Shown here: in pieces, positions 31,734 to 44,082 of the stretch
How the letters are laid out: each line of letters opens with the position of its first letter
How positions within the stretch are numbered: position 1 is the first letter of the stretch
From: Tetrapyrgos nigripes
Lineage: Eukaryota > Basidiomycota > Agaricomycetes > Agaricales > Campanellaceae
NCBI GenBank assembly: GCA_013368315.1
Contig: JAACJM010000015.1
Location: forward strand, 248,001-312,000
Direction: 5' to 3'
DNA length: 64,000 nt
Notes under the pieces: generated by a model
The model's database searches: none
What the model saw: only the letters and a program-made list of their open reading frames with translations
What the model was told of the DNA's origin: nothing
Program-made: the position numbers and the translations under genes

Positions 31734-34700
31734 TCAGTCAGTAGCCTTTTTCCTCTTCTTCCCATTCATCAGGGTCGACGACGGTGATACAGTCTCGGAC
31801 ACAACGGGGGATGGTCGGGATTTCGGCGTTTTGGTTGTCGATAAAGGTACGACAGGTTTTGTTGTGGCAAGTACAGGTGTACCAGTACGAGGAGCGGGTG
31901 AGGCAGAATGTAATGCTGAGCCGTTCATCCTACTCCCTGGGGTCTTGCTCACCTCATTGATGCCTGTATGTCGAGCTGCAGAAGGTTTCGCTGGCTGTAA
32001 TGAATGTGTCTTGAAGAGGTCCACCAGCGCAACCATGTCCACTTCGAAGTTCTTGATGCTAACTGCTGCTCCAGAAGAAGCCACCTCTGCATCATCCTCC
32101 ATTTCCACATCTTCATCCTCGTCTTTGTGCTCGGGTGCAGAGGGATTCACATTCTCCGGCCTACGCTTCAAATGTCTCTTCATCAAACCTTCGTAGAGGT
32201 TTTCTATCGGAGGCATGAGGTGTGCTGGACCGTCAAACACATCTGAGAATAAGCCTTCAACGGCACCAGATGATGGTTGGTGTGTTGCTTCAGATTTCAC
32301 TGGCGTGGGCTCATCGAATATTGACTTTCCAAAGATGTCCTGGAAGAGCGTCCTCTTTTGCTGCGGCGCGAATGACCTTAGTCCTTTGGCTGTTACGCCC
32401 TCTTCTTCAGGTACACTGACAGTAGAGCCAATATCGTCACCGCACACGACTATACGGCAGTCATGACTGATCCCGACTATGCTGAAGGATCTCTGGGGGT
32501 CAGAAGGCGTTTGTTTCGGCGAAAACCACACAAAGGCCCGCAACATGAAGGGAAGAGAGACGGATCGGTGGGGTGTTGATGAGGTGGTTGAGAAAATTTT
32601 GATTTTGGAGGAATCGCTCGATGGGCGAACAAACAGCGCGAAAGTACTGTTATCAGGATGAGGAACGAGAGTGTCTATCGGAACGATGCTTCGATGGCTC
32701 CACCGTACTGTGGCAATTGCGTAAGATCAAAATGTTCCTCACCGCACTGAAAGACATACCTGACTGGGAAATGACATCCCACAGTACAAGATCATGGTTT
32801 CCAATGACTGCTAAATAACGGCCCCGGCCAACAAAAAATGCAGCTTTACACTTGCACACAGGATATGTGAAAGTGTGCAGTTGCGCATTTGTTGTAGGGT
32901 CATAAATTGCGACATAGGAACCGAGGGTCAACGCCAGCAGAGAACCATCAGGGGACCATGAGATATGACGGGGTATCTCAGAACGAAATCCAAAGGAAGA
33001 ACGGGTAACCCAGTACTCTAATTGCTTTATCAGACTATTGTAGAAGCAGAATGAGGCGGTTGACGAACCTTGCTTTACGGTCCCTTTACTTGTTTTCGTT
33101 CGTAGCATCCATGTCTTCACATTTCCGTTTCCGCCCGTTGATACCAGGAATAAAGACCCATCATGAAGCGAAGGACTAAATGACAAGTCGGTCACTTCAT
33201 GCGTCCCATGTGGCCTGTCGATACGGGTGTTTAACGACCATGTTGATGTTCTCTTATCCCATTTCCAAATCTTCAGATATACCTCACCATGAATGTCCTC
33301 GTCTCCTGCACGTGCATCTATCGAGGCCATCCATTCTCCCGAAAGCGAGACGTCAATTTTTTGGACATAAGAAGGTTCTATGGGTTGCTCGTCTCTTCTT
33401 GAAACTCTATTTGAAGGGGAAACTTCGAGTTCGGATAAAATTTTTGAGGACGATGGAGAGTAAATCTGCACCGAGGACGGATGTGATGACGGAAGAATGA
33501 TGGTGGAGGAAAGAGAATGAACAGCAAGCGGCATCGGTTTGGACGATGAAGATGCGTCGTGTGACAACGTAGGACCTGGAAAGAGTTTAGACAGCGTTCA
33601 ACAATACGTCCGAAGAAAACATACCAAGCTTTACGCGTGCATAACTCCTTGACACCTTCAAAGATGATCCGCTTACAAACACAAATGTACCGTCCACTAA
33701 ACCCAGAAGATATTCTTCTACACCATCGGAGGCTATTGCTACAGAAATTGTCTGTATGGGAGCCCCGGCACGCGGAACAAATTCCTTCTTCCCGGTGTGT
33801 AGTTGCCAAACAACAAGCACGGACTCTTCACCACCGCTGAGAAGATATGCTCCATTTGATGTGAACGCGAGAGACGAGACAGCATGTGCATGCCAGTGAA
33901 AATTTGCCGTCTGCGTCTTCCTTTCCACTCCAGCAACTTTCACCCCTGCCGACTCGTTCAAACAATACCATAACCTGATATTCCCCTTTACGTCTCCAGT
34001 CGCGAAATAATCCTCCGTAGGGTGGAATGCAAGACAGTTGAGCCGCTCAGGTGATACGTACTTGGTGAATCCGGACTTGATCGATGAGAGAGTAGCGACA
34101 TAAGCTTTGTGCCCAGCAGTAGCAACAAGCCATTTCCCACTGGGTGAAAACGCAACACCAGTGGGAGAGCGCGTTTTCCCGATGGGAACGACCTCTGAAG
34201 ATTTTTGGATAGTAGACGAGGCAGTTGCTTCTGACGCTTTCAAGGATATTCGCAAAACAACTGCATTGTTGTCTGAACGTGAAGTGTTATTAGAGAAGTT
34301 AACCACATGAATTATCGAAAAGACTACACACCATTGCGATTTGCGTCTCGTTTTCTCCGAGAGACGGCAACGAATATAACGTCCTTGTGTTTCTCATGGG
34401 CACAAATGTGCAGGATAGGTTGACCAATGTCAAAAGTTTTGAGAAGGGCCGCGTCGAGGTAGTCCCAAATTCTCAAGCATCCATCCATGGACCCGGTAAT
34501 TATTTGGAAAGCATTGTGGGGATTGAGGATAAGGGATGTCAAGGAATTTGAGGATGCCTCCTTGTGGGTTTGTGGTGAGTTTAACGTGGAGACAAGCTGA
34601 CCCGTTGAGCTGGAGAATATCTTTACAGATGAACCAGCTATAGAAAAGAAGTAACTTTTGGTTTTTTTTTATCAGTCCGCGCTCGAAACCGAATTCGCAA

Positions 34701-34977
34701 ACACTCACCTGCCGTCCTTTGTGAACACTGGTGGAAGTTTACTGACATGCGAGTCAGACAAGGATACCCAGTCCCATACTTCATCTGACCCTTCATCTTT
34801 CGGACTCGACATCCTAGGTGACTTCCCCGGTCGCCGTTTTTGAGAAGCATCTGTATCTTTTTGCTTTCCCTTTCCTTTTGCTTTCCCAGTAGATGATTTC
34901 TTGGACTTTGCAGACGTGGTAGCAGGACTTGCAGGTAGTGGAATGTCTTGTGGCTGGCGAGATGTTGACGCCGCCAT
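31734..34977 (-). CDS. UTP17: WD40 protein NAN1/UTP17 (WDR75), U3 snoRNP t-UTP subunit
   Basis: Minus-strand gene of five or more exons. The N-terminus is basic and disordered (MAASTSRQPQDIPLPASP; KAKGKGKQK), followed by DEVWDWVSLSDSHVSKLPPV and FFSIAGSSVKIFSSTGQ, then WD repeats: NAFQIITGSMDGCLRIWDYL, CLAFHPTEDYFATGDVKGNI with LWYCL, LAFTSNGAYLLSGGEESVLV, and WSPDGSLLALTLGSYVAIYD. The C-terminal part carries TLFQDIFGKSIFDEPTPV, typical of NAN1/Utp17, and a basic tail KKRKKATD. The yeast and human homologues act in the t-UTP subcomplex, which links rRNA transcription to 18S pre-rRNA processing in the nucleolus. The gene ends on the minus strand facing the F-box gene. It appears intact. Confidence 0.85.
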
Positions 34978-35269
34978 TACTGGAGTTTAGAATTTTGTGA
35001 TCAAGATCCACAAAAGATTTTTCAAAGTCATTGCCAAACATGGCCAAACATGAAGCATTTTGGGCGCTACTTCTGAGTGCAGGCTTGAGTATAAAGGACG
35101 TACACAAGTATGTTACAACGGTCCAAAGCTAGCTATACAGGTTACATGTTTTGATCACTCTCTACTTTTGAAATACACCGCAAGTAAGTAGCGGAATTTT
35201 TAAATAGTCAAAATCCAGTCAGAATCCAGTCAGAATCCAGTCAGGTCTCGTTAAATATGGAGCAGGGTA
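34978..35269. other. Spacer upstream of UTP17, with an 11-bp tandem repeat
   Basis: Short spacer holding the UTP17 promoter and the methyltransferase 3' end. AATCCAGTCAG is repeated head to tail about 3.6 times at about 35204-35246, the first copy with one mismatch. Confidence 0.5.
35204..35246. repeat. 11-bp minisatellite (AATCCAGTCAG)n
   Basis: Three perfect units plus a partial first unit reading AGTCAAAATCCAGTCAG. It lies just past the methyltransferase stop codon, in its 3' UTR region. Confidence 0.7.
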
Positions 35270-37510
35270 TCATGGCTTGAAGCCTGTTAGAGCTCTGACC
35301 GACCGACAAGGGGTAAAGTCTTCCGGAGGCGCATTCCGTCTGGCCTCAATCATTGCCTCGCGCATTCTCTCCTCTTCAATGAGTTCTGCTCGGGAGAGAG
35401 GTTCTCGAGTTGGCAATTCCCAACCCATCCCCAGTAGGGAATTCCAAAGTGAGACACGTTGGAACATGTCGCTGCAGATGACATTTCTATCAGAAAGCAC
35501 TGGTCAGAAGTAGATCCCACTCACGTCCGGTACCTTTCGAGTAATTCTTCAAATTTCTTGCGATTTTGGGGTTCCTCAAATTCCTCGTCATCTTCCCAAC
35601 CATACGTTTCCAGCTCGTCTCTTCGATTTCGTAAACGATCCTTGAGCTCCTCCCAAAGAGCCTCTTGGGAGGCAAGAATGAACTGAAATGACCGATACAG
35701 ATGCATGGCCAAAGATTGTTCGTTGAGTGATTGAAGCTTGTCCATATCTACCAAGACTGGGAGTTCGTCTGGTTTTCCAACGGACAACGCGGTATCAAGT
35801 GTATAGAGTTGCTTCGGCATATCAGAAGATGCAGAGGAATCATCTTGAACAATGATTTCATCAGACCCTCCGTTCTGCATGATATGTCCAGCTGGCAGAG
35901 CGTTGGCCACTTCGCTGACAAAAGAGAAAGAGACGGACTGTTTCCGAGATTTTTCGGATGATGTAGTAGTTGATTCAGTAGTTGACGTGGTCGAGTCCGA
36001 TATCATGGAGGAGAATGATAATGAGAATGGCCGCCGTCCATCCGGTGAGCTTGTTACCACAGAGGATCGAGAGTCGGTGTCCAAACCCAATGGTAACGCG
36101 TAAGCCGTGGCCATCTGAGGTGGTAGAGGCTGTAGCGGTGGTATAGAGGGCATACGGAAACTCAGAACAGGCCCTATCGTGACGTGACGGAAGTATGTGG
36201 ACACATAGCTTGGCAATAAAGCTAATAACAGACAACGTTGGTCTGAAGGCCCGTTACAACATAATGGCATCCATTACTCACCAGATGGCTTCATGTTGAT
36301 GAAACGATGCTCATATACAGAAGCATGCAAAGACTCAAGCAATTCATGGTCATGGCTGAAATTTGAGGTGGATGAATCTGACATATCAGGATAACCTCGT
36401 TGTGTACCGTCTGGTAGATGGACTGAAGTTGCTCTTCTAGGTCGTACACGACGCGGTGCGGTGAACCAACGAGGTAACGTGGGGAAAAAGACGTCTATCA
36501 CCCTATCAGCCTTTGAGTACATCCGTTACGCGTTGCACACACCATCTTCAATCATTTCTACAGGGACATCATTAGGCTATCGTGGATATTCATTATCAGA
36601 CACATATACACGTACCAATTGAACCACCTGGCCTGATCACCCTGTTGATCTCCTGTATACAATGAGTTTACAGCAGGAATGAAAGAAAAGTAAAGTACCT
36701 CAAACAATGAGCCCCACTGCAAAATGCAAGTCAGCATTTTCAGCACAGTAGAACATGAGAGCCCACCTTAGTTTCAGGAACTCCTCGTGCTATATGTTGA
36801 ATATGGACATGGTCGAATTCGTCATCTTCAAATGGGAGTTTCGTGGTTAGACTGGTGAAGTGATCATAAGCATCAGAAATGTTGTAGAGAGAAGTAGTCG
36901 CACAAATTGCCATGGACCCATCGCACTCTGCTTGCTACACTACGTTCCAATAATTTGAGAGGAACTTGTACATTCACCAAGTCGAATCCGACCTGAGACT
37001 CTTGTCAGTAATGCCTTACTTCCGATTAGTATCAAGTACGCACAAATTGGCATTCCGTCCACTCCTTCGCAGCTTCAATTACCCATGAACCAGTCTGATA
37101 TTGCGCTTTATAAAAATGGGAAGCTTGTGACAGTGCTCCGAGCACTTACCCCACATCCCAAATCTAAGCAATGCTCAGGAATTTCGTCCTTAGGGAAGTC
37201 TATGAATGAGACAGTGCCATTGCGGAGAAAGGAAGTGAGACGATTGTCCAGAGATTCGCTGGGCAACAGGCCTTGGAATCAGTTTTGGGGAAGAAACATA
37301 ACTGGACACATACAGCTCCAGAAAGTGCCTATCATATGACAGAGGATAAGGCGCCTTTTCAGGGTCGATGGAATGGAGTTTCTGGCCATTTTTGCTAATG
37401 AACTGACTCTCCTTGAGCCTCCGTTTTCCATCAGAGGATATCGCGAATGAGGTTCGGGGTGGAGGGTTTAAAGAGTCGACGGAAGTTGAGCTCGCGGAAG
37501 TAAGTTGCAT
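35270..37510 (-). CDS. SAM-dependent class I methyltransferase
   Basis: About eight exons starting MQLTSASSTSVDSLNPPPR (ATG 37510). Motif I is split by an intron: HCLDLGCG at about 37158, then TGSWVIEAAKEWTECQFV, then GFDLVNVQVPLKL. Motifs II/III follow in LPFEDDEFDHVHIQHIARGV and INRVIRPGGSIEMIEDD. A fungal extension continues with VFFPTLPRWFTAPRRVRP, the region DQRCLLLALLPSYV, a long Ser/Thr-rich insert, and a helical acidic end (ALWEELKDRLRNRRDELE). Proteins with this layout are common in agaricomycetes and look related to LaeA/UMTA-type methyltransferases; the substrate is unknown. It is divergent from the GNL1-type GTPase, with 201 bp between the two ATGs. Confidence 0.8.
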
Positions 37511-37711
37511 GAATTCGGAGATAGCAACCGAGCTGCAGATCAAGTCGCTGGAAGGATTACGGAAAGAGAATGTACAGACACGGAAGATATGGCGAAGATA
37601 AGGGTAGTTCAGTCTTGGTCCATGGTCAGTATCAGCGCGCTGGACAACCTGTTGAAATCACGCAGTTGGTCATGTTTTCGACTTCCGCACGGATACATTT
37701 CTTTTACTACC
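37511..37711. promoter_or_regulatory. 201-bp divergent promoter, methyltransferase / GNL1 GTPase
   Basis: The only space between the two start codons, so both promoters must be here or overlap the opposite 5' UTR. No clear TATA box is present. Confidence 0.5.
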
Positions 37712-39839
37712 ATGCCCCGCAACAAACGTCCTACCTCAACTCGCAAGAAAAAGGAGGATCAGAAGCTCAAGAGAGCTGTCAAACGCGGAGACGTCCCTGC
37801 TCCGACGCCCAAGGATCCAAACCAGAACAAGAAACGCACTTCAACTCAACAACCTTCCCCTGCTGTGGAATCAACTCGCAAACTCCAGTCTACCTTTATA
37901 AAATTAACACCTAAATTTCTGGAAGACACAAAGGCGTTGGCTTCTAATACACCTCTAATTCGGCCCATTCCGGCAGAGGTTGCTATTTATCCCGAGCACT
38001 GGCGTACCGAAGATTCTGCACAGAATCATTTGACCTGTCTGCAAAGACCAAAGTGGCGGTTTGAACAGACCAAGAAGGAAGTAGAGCATAATGAAGAAGG
38101 TGTATTCAAAAAGTGGACGAAACAGATGGATGAGGTTGTGGAGCAGTGGCAGAATAGCATCGATCCCACTATCCCCAGCTCTCCTACCTACTATGAACGT
38201 AATTTGGAGGTCTGGAGGCAACTGTAAGTTCACGGTACTTTTCTACATCCGGATCTCCTATCGTTTTATCCGTTTTTAGATGGCGAGTAGTCGAAATATC
38301 ACAGATCATTCTGGTCCTCCTCGATTCTCGTTGCCCACTGCTTCACTTCCCTCCTTCATTGGCTGAATACCTCTCAAATCGGAAAGTTATTCTAGTCTTG
38401 ACCAAGACAGATGTCCCCCATGTATCCCAGACTGAAACATGGATTTCTTATCTTCACAAAACGTATCCCAACCTTCCTGTCGTCCGTGTGGAGTCATACG
38501 TCTCTAAAGATAACCAGGCCGGTCAGGGACATGCTCGATATGAACCCCATATACCTCAGAACTTCAAGCAGAGATTGGTGTCTGCAATACGGGATCTTCA
38601 TTCAGAGTTACTCGAGCCCCCAGACATAGTCAAAGCTAATCCTGAGCGACTCAAGGAATGGAAACCAATAGTTCCAAGAAAAATCGATTGGGAAATGGTT
38701 CTCAAAAGTGATGCCAAATCCACAGTACCAAAGCCCAGGCACGCCGAAGACGAAAATGAAAGAAATGTAGTTGACGAACCACAATTTCTGACCATTGGCC
38801 TTATAGGTAATTCGTGCCAGTGACTCTCCCCCGACTTCGCCTTCATCTACGTTATTCAGGACAACCCAACGTTGGCAAAAGCTCACTGCTTAATGCTTTA
38901 TTCGGTACAACCAAAGTGCGAGCGTCAAAAACTCCTGGAAAGGTGATTACATTCTGTCCCTTTTGATTCCTTTTGATCTGTCCATGTCTGCAGACAAAAC
39001 ACTTTCAGACACTTTTTTGGACGCCTGATATCCGACTGGTAGACTGTCCTGGACTTGTCATGCCCAACTTGGTACCCTTTGAAATGCAGGTGCTTACTCT
39101 TTCTCAAAAGTGGCGTGCATTGCATATTGACGCCTGCCCATGAATAGGTTCTCTCCGGCGTTCTACCAATCGCTCGTATACCTGCATATCCTGCTTGCAT
39201 TCACTTTGTTTCCAATATGCTTCCATTGGAGATCATACTAGGTCTAGAACACCCGGACAAGTCTGAGGAACCTGTAGTCGACAAAAGAACTTGGCGGGAA
39301 GGCATGACGCCTGCCCCGAAGAAGACGATTACTTGGACGGCCATGGATATCCTCACAGCGTATGCAACTAAGAAAGGTTGGATTACAGCTAAAGCTGGTC
39401 GTCCTGATGTGAACAGAGCTGCTAATGCTTGTGAGTTTCATGCTTCTTGTGAATTCTATCGGCCAGTCTCATTTTTCCCGGTCCAGTATTACGTGCTCTC
39501 GCTGAAGGCAAAGTTCCCTGGGCTTTCTGGCCACCTGGTACATCTTCTCACCTCGCGAATGAGTCAGGGATGGGTATCTGTCTCGTCCAGGACATGGAAG
39601 ACGATGGGGGCTCGGATGATGACAAGCAGGAGTCTGACGAGGGAACAGTGACCGGATCCGACGAGGAAGTATCTGATGATGAAGACTATGAAGATGATGA
39701 TGGAGATGACGGCGAGGCAGTGTTTTCGGAAACAAGCACCAGGATTGGGGCTTCACTTGGGCGTTTCGCCGTCTTAGAATTGGGTGAAGATGATGAAGAA
39801 GATGAAGATGAAGATGAGGAGGAAAGTGATGAAGAGTAG
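37712..39839 (+). CDS. GNL1: Circularly permuted GTPase, GNL1 type
   Basis: Plus-strand gene of about seven exons. The start MPRNKRPTSTRKKKEDQKLK and the following basic region suit a nuclear/nucleolar protein. G motifs are permuted: G4 comes first (VILVLTKTDVPH), then G1 (GQPNVGKSSLLNALFG), then G3 (VDCPGLVMPN). PNVGKSSLLN and the KTPGK downstream of G1 are typical of the YlqF/YawG family. The C-terminus is extremely acidic (long Asp/Glu run, 39570-39836). Relatives assist large-subunit ribosome assembly or export; the short acidic tail and single G domain fit GNL1 better than LSG1 or NOG2. Exon junctions keep the frame, and the gene looks intact. Confidence 0.85.
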
Positions 39840-40225
39840 AAGACCTACTTATGTAGATGGTACTTATTGGTATTTCTAGTGAACAATTTGCCCTAAGCAC
39901 CAACTGAAGCGCTAAAGGAACCAGAATTAGAATTAGAATACTTTTCTCACAAGCTCAGGCAACTTGCTTTCCACCCTCATCTTCTCGCAAATGGCGAACT
40001 TTTTGCGAACTACGTCAAATGACTATGCTTAATACGTGCAGGTAGTTCCTATTCCCTTGTACATCCGATGTCTCTCCGCCCACGCACAGCAACCCATTTG
40101 TCCTTGTCTTCAGCTGACCGTATGTTTCTTCACCCCACGGTCCGTGACTACGAGATGCCAGGTTCCTATAAAATCTTCCAAAGACAGAAAAAACTCTGCA
40201 GACCTAGTCCATAGGCAGAAGGAAA
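39840..40225. other. Intergenic, promoter region of esterase 1
   Basis: No gene seen. It includes the TATA box at 40167-40173. Confidence 0.4.
40167..40173 (+). promoter_or_regulatory. TATA box of esterase 1
   Basis: TATAAAA, 59 bp before the ATG at 40226. The second esterase has TATATAA at 41613-41619, 56 bp before its ATG, so spacing is conserved between the copies. Confidence 0.55.
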
Positions 40226-41436
40226 ATGCTTTTCGCTCTCAGTGCTCTACTCCAATTGGCCTGCTTGGTCTCTGCTCAGACTGTCTACCTGGCAGGGGAC
40301 TCCAGTAGGTCCTAGTTTCTCGATTTTCCGACTCCACGTTGACGGTACTTCTCGTACAGCCATGGCTAAAGGTGGAGGAGGAGGAGGTACTGACGGTAAG
40401 TTTACGCGGCTCGCTTCTGACCTTTTCTCTAAATGGTCATTTTTCAGGATGGGGTGTCTATCTCCCTCAGTATCTCAATATTCCCGTTGTCAACATGGCT
40501 GTGGGCGGAACGAGTGCGCGTTCGTACTCTGAATCGGGATTGTAGGAGTCAACCGTTATCCAGGTGTTCACAATTTCTCAAGGCTTGTACAGGTTCAACA
40601 ATTTAGTGAATGCAGTCAAGGCTGGTGATTTTGTGATCATTGAGTTTGGGGTAAGAACTTGCTTAAGATGACGTAGAACCGTGAAGACTAATATTATCAT
40701 CACCTTTAAAACAGCACAACGATGCGCACGCAAACCCCGACAACGGCAAGCAGGATGCTGTTGGAGATGGCTACGATATCACTGCTGTCGTTACCAATGC
40801 CGCGTAAGTTTCTATACGAATTGGAACAGCACAGACGCTGAATTATACTTCCTTCCAGTGGTCAACAAATTTTGATCCACAGCTTCGCATACTACATCGA
40901 GAATGCAATAAATCCTATGAAGGCGAAGGGAGCGACAGTCATGTACGTATTCTTCATTTTTTCGGTTTTCTCTGGCATCCTGATGCTGCTTCACAGAATT
41001 TCTTCGGTTACTCCAGATAATATCTGGACCGGCAACACGGTTGGCGTTGGGGGACGATTCGTGGACTATGCTCAAAGCATTGGTCGTAACGAAAGTATCA
41101 TCTACGTCGACCACAACGCGTATGTGGGACAAGCTTATGACAACCTTGGTCAGACTACGGTGCGTCCTCACTCATCCTCTCGTAGATTTCACTTTCTGAG
41201 GGCGAATTACTATAGGTCAATACGTTCTACCCAAATGATCATCTTCACACTTCACCGGCTGGAGCGAATGTCGTCGCCCAGGCGTTTGTTAGAGGTTTAC
41301 TCTGCTCGAAGACTAGTAACTTGATTCCCCACGTGAACTCTGCTGGTCAAGCAGTTCCCAGTAAGTAACATCCTGACTTTTCCACGTCAACGTACCTGAC
41401 TGCTGATTTTCTGACCTTTTAGACGGTTGTCTATGA
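40226..41436 (+). CDS. Rhamnogalacturonan acetylesterase-like SGNH hydrolase, copy 1 (CE12)
   Basis: About nine short exons. A signal peptide is visible (MLFALSALLQLACLVSAQ). SGNH blocks: I, LAGDSTMAKGG with the nucleophile Ser; III, IEFGHNDAHANPDNGKQDAV; V, NDHLHTSPAGANVVAQAFV with the Asp-x-x-His pair. Enzymes of this family remove acetyl groups from rhamnogalacturonan I in pectin, so the protein is probably secreted for plant cell-wall breakdown. It ends LLCSKTSNLIPHVNSAGQAV then PNGCL. The intron inside the block I codon (GDSA splits at 40305) and most others fall at the same places as in copy 2, so the pair arose by tandem duplication. Intact. Confidence 0.85.
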
Positions 41437-41612
41437 TTAGTACATGTAATGGAATGCTGTCTGTTGAACACGGAACCCTGGGATAATATCTGCTATTTTC
41501 TCGCAGTAGTATCGTCATGTGTACAAAAACCACAAGTTTCGCAGTGTGGCCACATAGCTGAAATTCCGAGAAAAACTCGAGCTAATAACGGCGGGCCGTT
41601 TCATTATTGCAC

Positions 41613-41619
41613 TATATAA
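41613..41619 (+). promoter_or_regulatory. TATA box of esterase 2
   Basis: TATATAA, 56 bp before the ATG at 41669. Confidence 0.5.
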
Positions 41620-41668
41620 CTGCAGTGTTTACCGTGACGTAGCCACTAAGTCTCAAGACTTGTTCACT

Positions 41669-42796
41669 ATGCTGTCGTCTATTCTGTTCTCATTGGCTTG
41701 TATCGTTCCTGGTATAGTGGGTCAAACTGTCCGTCTTGCGGGCGACTCCACTATGGCTCAAGGTGGAGGAGGTTCGGGAACTGACGGTGAGTCAATCTTG
41801 CCAATCCAACTTTGTTTGCCCAACTAAAAGTTTTCTAGGATGGGGTCAATATCTTGGACAATACCTCAACATCCCTGTGGTCAACAATGCAATAGCTGGA
41901 AGAAGTGCACGCAGCTACACCGATGAAGGACGCTTTACCTCATTGATTTCAGCTGCTCAAAGAGGTGACTTTGTTGGTGAGTTGATGCCTCAATCCCCAA
42001 CACAATATACTAAATATTTTTAATCCGCAAAGTCATCGAGTTTGGGTGAGAGTGATGTTTACATGTTGTTCAGTCTCGACAGTGCTGACTCTTCTTAAAG
42101 GCACAACGACGGCACGGCAAGCCCTGATAATGGAAGACAGGATGCTGTCGGTGATGGCTATGATACCACCGCAACTGTAACGACTTCGACGTGAGCACAC
42201 TATCTCATCTTTTCGTCTTATGAAGGCTGATGTGTATATATCTTATGTCAGAGGCGCTCAGGTCGTCATCCACACCTTCCCCTTCTACATTCAGAATGCC
42301 GTCACAGCCCTGCAAGCCAAAGGTGCCATCCCGATTGTGTCATCGCAAACGCCTGATAATATCTGGTCTGGAAATGTCATTGGTGCTGGTAACCGGTTTG
42401 TTGGATACGCGCAAACGGCTGCGAGTCGTACTGGGGCGACATATATCGATCATTACGACTATGTTGCGCAGGCCTACGACGTGCTGGGACAAACTACGGT
42501 ACGTCAATTTCTGAAGATTTTCCTGTGGCCGTCCTGGTGGCGTGGTCATCGGTCTTTGTTCAATGCTGACCTCGTTATAGGTGAACACCTACTATCCAAT
42601 CGACCATACGCATACTTCGACAACTGGGGCTAATGTCGTCGCTCAAGCGTTTGTGAGAGGTTTACTCTGCTCAAACAGTGCTCTGAAAAGCCACGTCAAC
42701 TCCGCCGGTCAAGCTGTCCCGAGTGAGTGATATATTTTGCTGACCTTTTCGAGAGTGCTAAGTGAACATGTTCTACTTGTAGACGGCTGTCTGTAG
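41669..42796 (+). CDS. Rhamnogalacturonan acetylesterase-like SGNH hydrolase, copy 2 (CE12)
   Basis: Signal peptide MLSSILFSLACIVPGIVGQ, then block I RLAGDSTMAQGGGGSGTDG, block III IEFGHNDGTASPDNGRQDAV and block V DHTHTSTTGANVVAQAF. The C-terminus SNSALKSHVNSAGQAVPNGC closely follows copy 1. It begins 232 bp after copy 1 in the same orientation. The copies differ noticeably in the middle (for example GAIPIVSSQTPDNIWSGN here), so the duplication is not recent. The predicted function is the same as copy 1; differences may reflect substrate or pH range, which is inference. Confidence 0.85.
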
Positions 42797-42950
42797 ACTG
42801 TGTAAATATAAATTTCTCTACGAGTATTAGCGACTAGAGATCAAAGGAATACCAATGTTACTTCTAGCCCCTATCTGAGTGAAAGCGTGACGAAATGTGA
42901 CATCACATCCTGAAGTAAATTCCAGGTCCTATTTAGCTGATCCTCGCCTC

Positions 42951-44082
42951 ATGTTCAACAGCTTCCTCAAAGGCCAGCAGCAGCAGCAGCAGGACCATCC
43001 CGACGATCCGAATGCTCGACCCGGCCAATCATCCAAGACCGTCCTACGAGAAAAACAGCGAACTTCCCGTGAAAACCCACCTCTCAATTCCCCTTCTCAT
43101 CGTTCACTAGCAACCGGGTTTGGTCCTACCCCACACGACGCGTCTCTCGCGGAGTTATATGGTATACCGTTAGACTCTAATGGACATAGACAAGCTCATT
43201 TTTCCGAAACGACCGAGGATTTAAATCCATCGCATTCAGCGATACGTCTACCTCACGAAGACAAAGCAAAATCACCTTTACCACCCAACTCAGAACCGCT
43301 ATTTGACCCTTTTGATGGCTCACTCTTAGGAATGATGACTACACCCGATGGAGTCGACCAGAGTGATGACGGTCCTCTTGGGAATTTAGTGGCCAAAAAC
43401 GATGATTTATGGTCCCATCTTTCCAGTGTCTTGGAATTACAGACACAGATTGCTGCTTTGCATTTGGAGATGGAGAATATTGGGAATAGGAATGAAGGGA
43501 AAGGAAAAGGAAAAGGGAAGGGAACCTCGTCGAGGACGGCTCCTAAACGCTGGGATAGTAATAAATCTGGGGAGCTGGACGGAGATGAGGAGGAAGCGGA
43601 TGTAGGTGTCGACGTGGATGCTGATGAAGAGGAGAGGGAAAGGGAGGAAGAGTTTGCGAGGTTGGAGGATCAGTTTGAGGGCAGGAAGGAGAGTATTAAT
43701 GAGATTATGGTTAAGGTAGGGCTTCAGTTCTGTCGTTGTGCTTAGTGCTTACTTCTCCGCTTTCCTTGGCCAGCTCGACGACCTCTCAAGAGCAGTGACG
43801 AAATTTCACGCTCTACAAGCCCCCGAATTGGACCCAAAGTTTTTTGCTCATGGTCGAGAAGATTCCCTAGCCAGTACCCCTCCCCCAAGTTCATTACCAG
43901 GCTCTCCTCCTTTGGGTTTTATTGTGCCCATGTCGGTGCCCAATACTATCTCAGCTCCGGCGACATTTGACACGACTACAACTACTTCAGCTCCTCCGGA
44001 ACGTGTTCTCAACACTGGTCGTTTAGTGGAGAGTCCAATGTCGATACCAGAAAGTCTCCCTCCGCTCCCTAAATCTCCATGA
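42951..44082 (+). CDS. Basidiomycete coiled-coil protein of unknown function
   Basis: Two exons (to 43716, then about 43774-44082). The first reliable ATG is 42951, giving MFNSFLKGQQQQQQ; coding-like sequence continues a little upstream (SYLADPRL), so a short 5' exon may exist. A disordered Pro/Ser/Gln region is followed by a helical segment (NDDLWSHLSSVLELQTQIAA), Lys/Gly- and acidic-rich tracts, and a coiled coil (EEEREREEEFARLEDQFEGR) running over the intron into LDDLSRAVTKFHALQAPE. A Pro/Ser-rich tail ends LPPLPKSP. I do not recognise a domain. A scaffold role is only a guess from composition. Confidence 0.6.
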
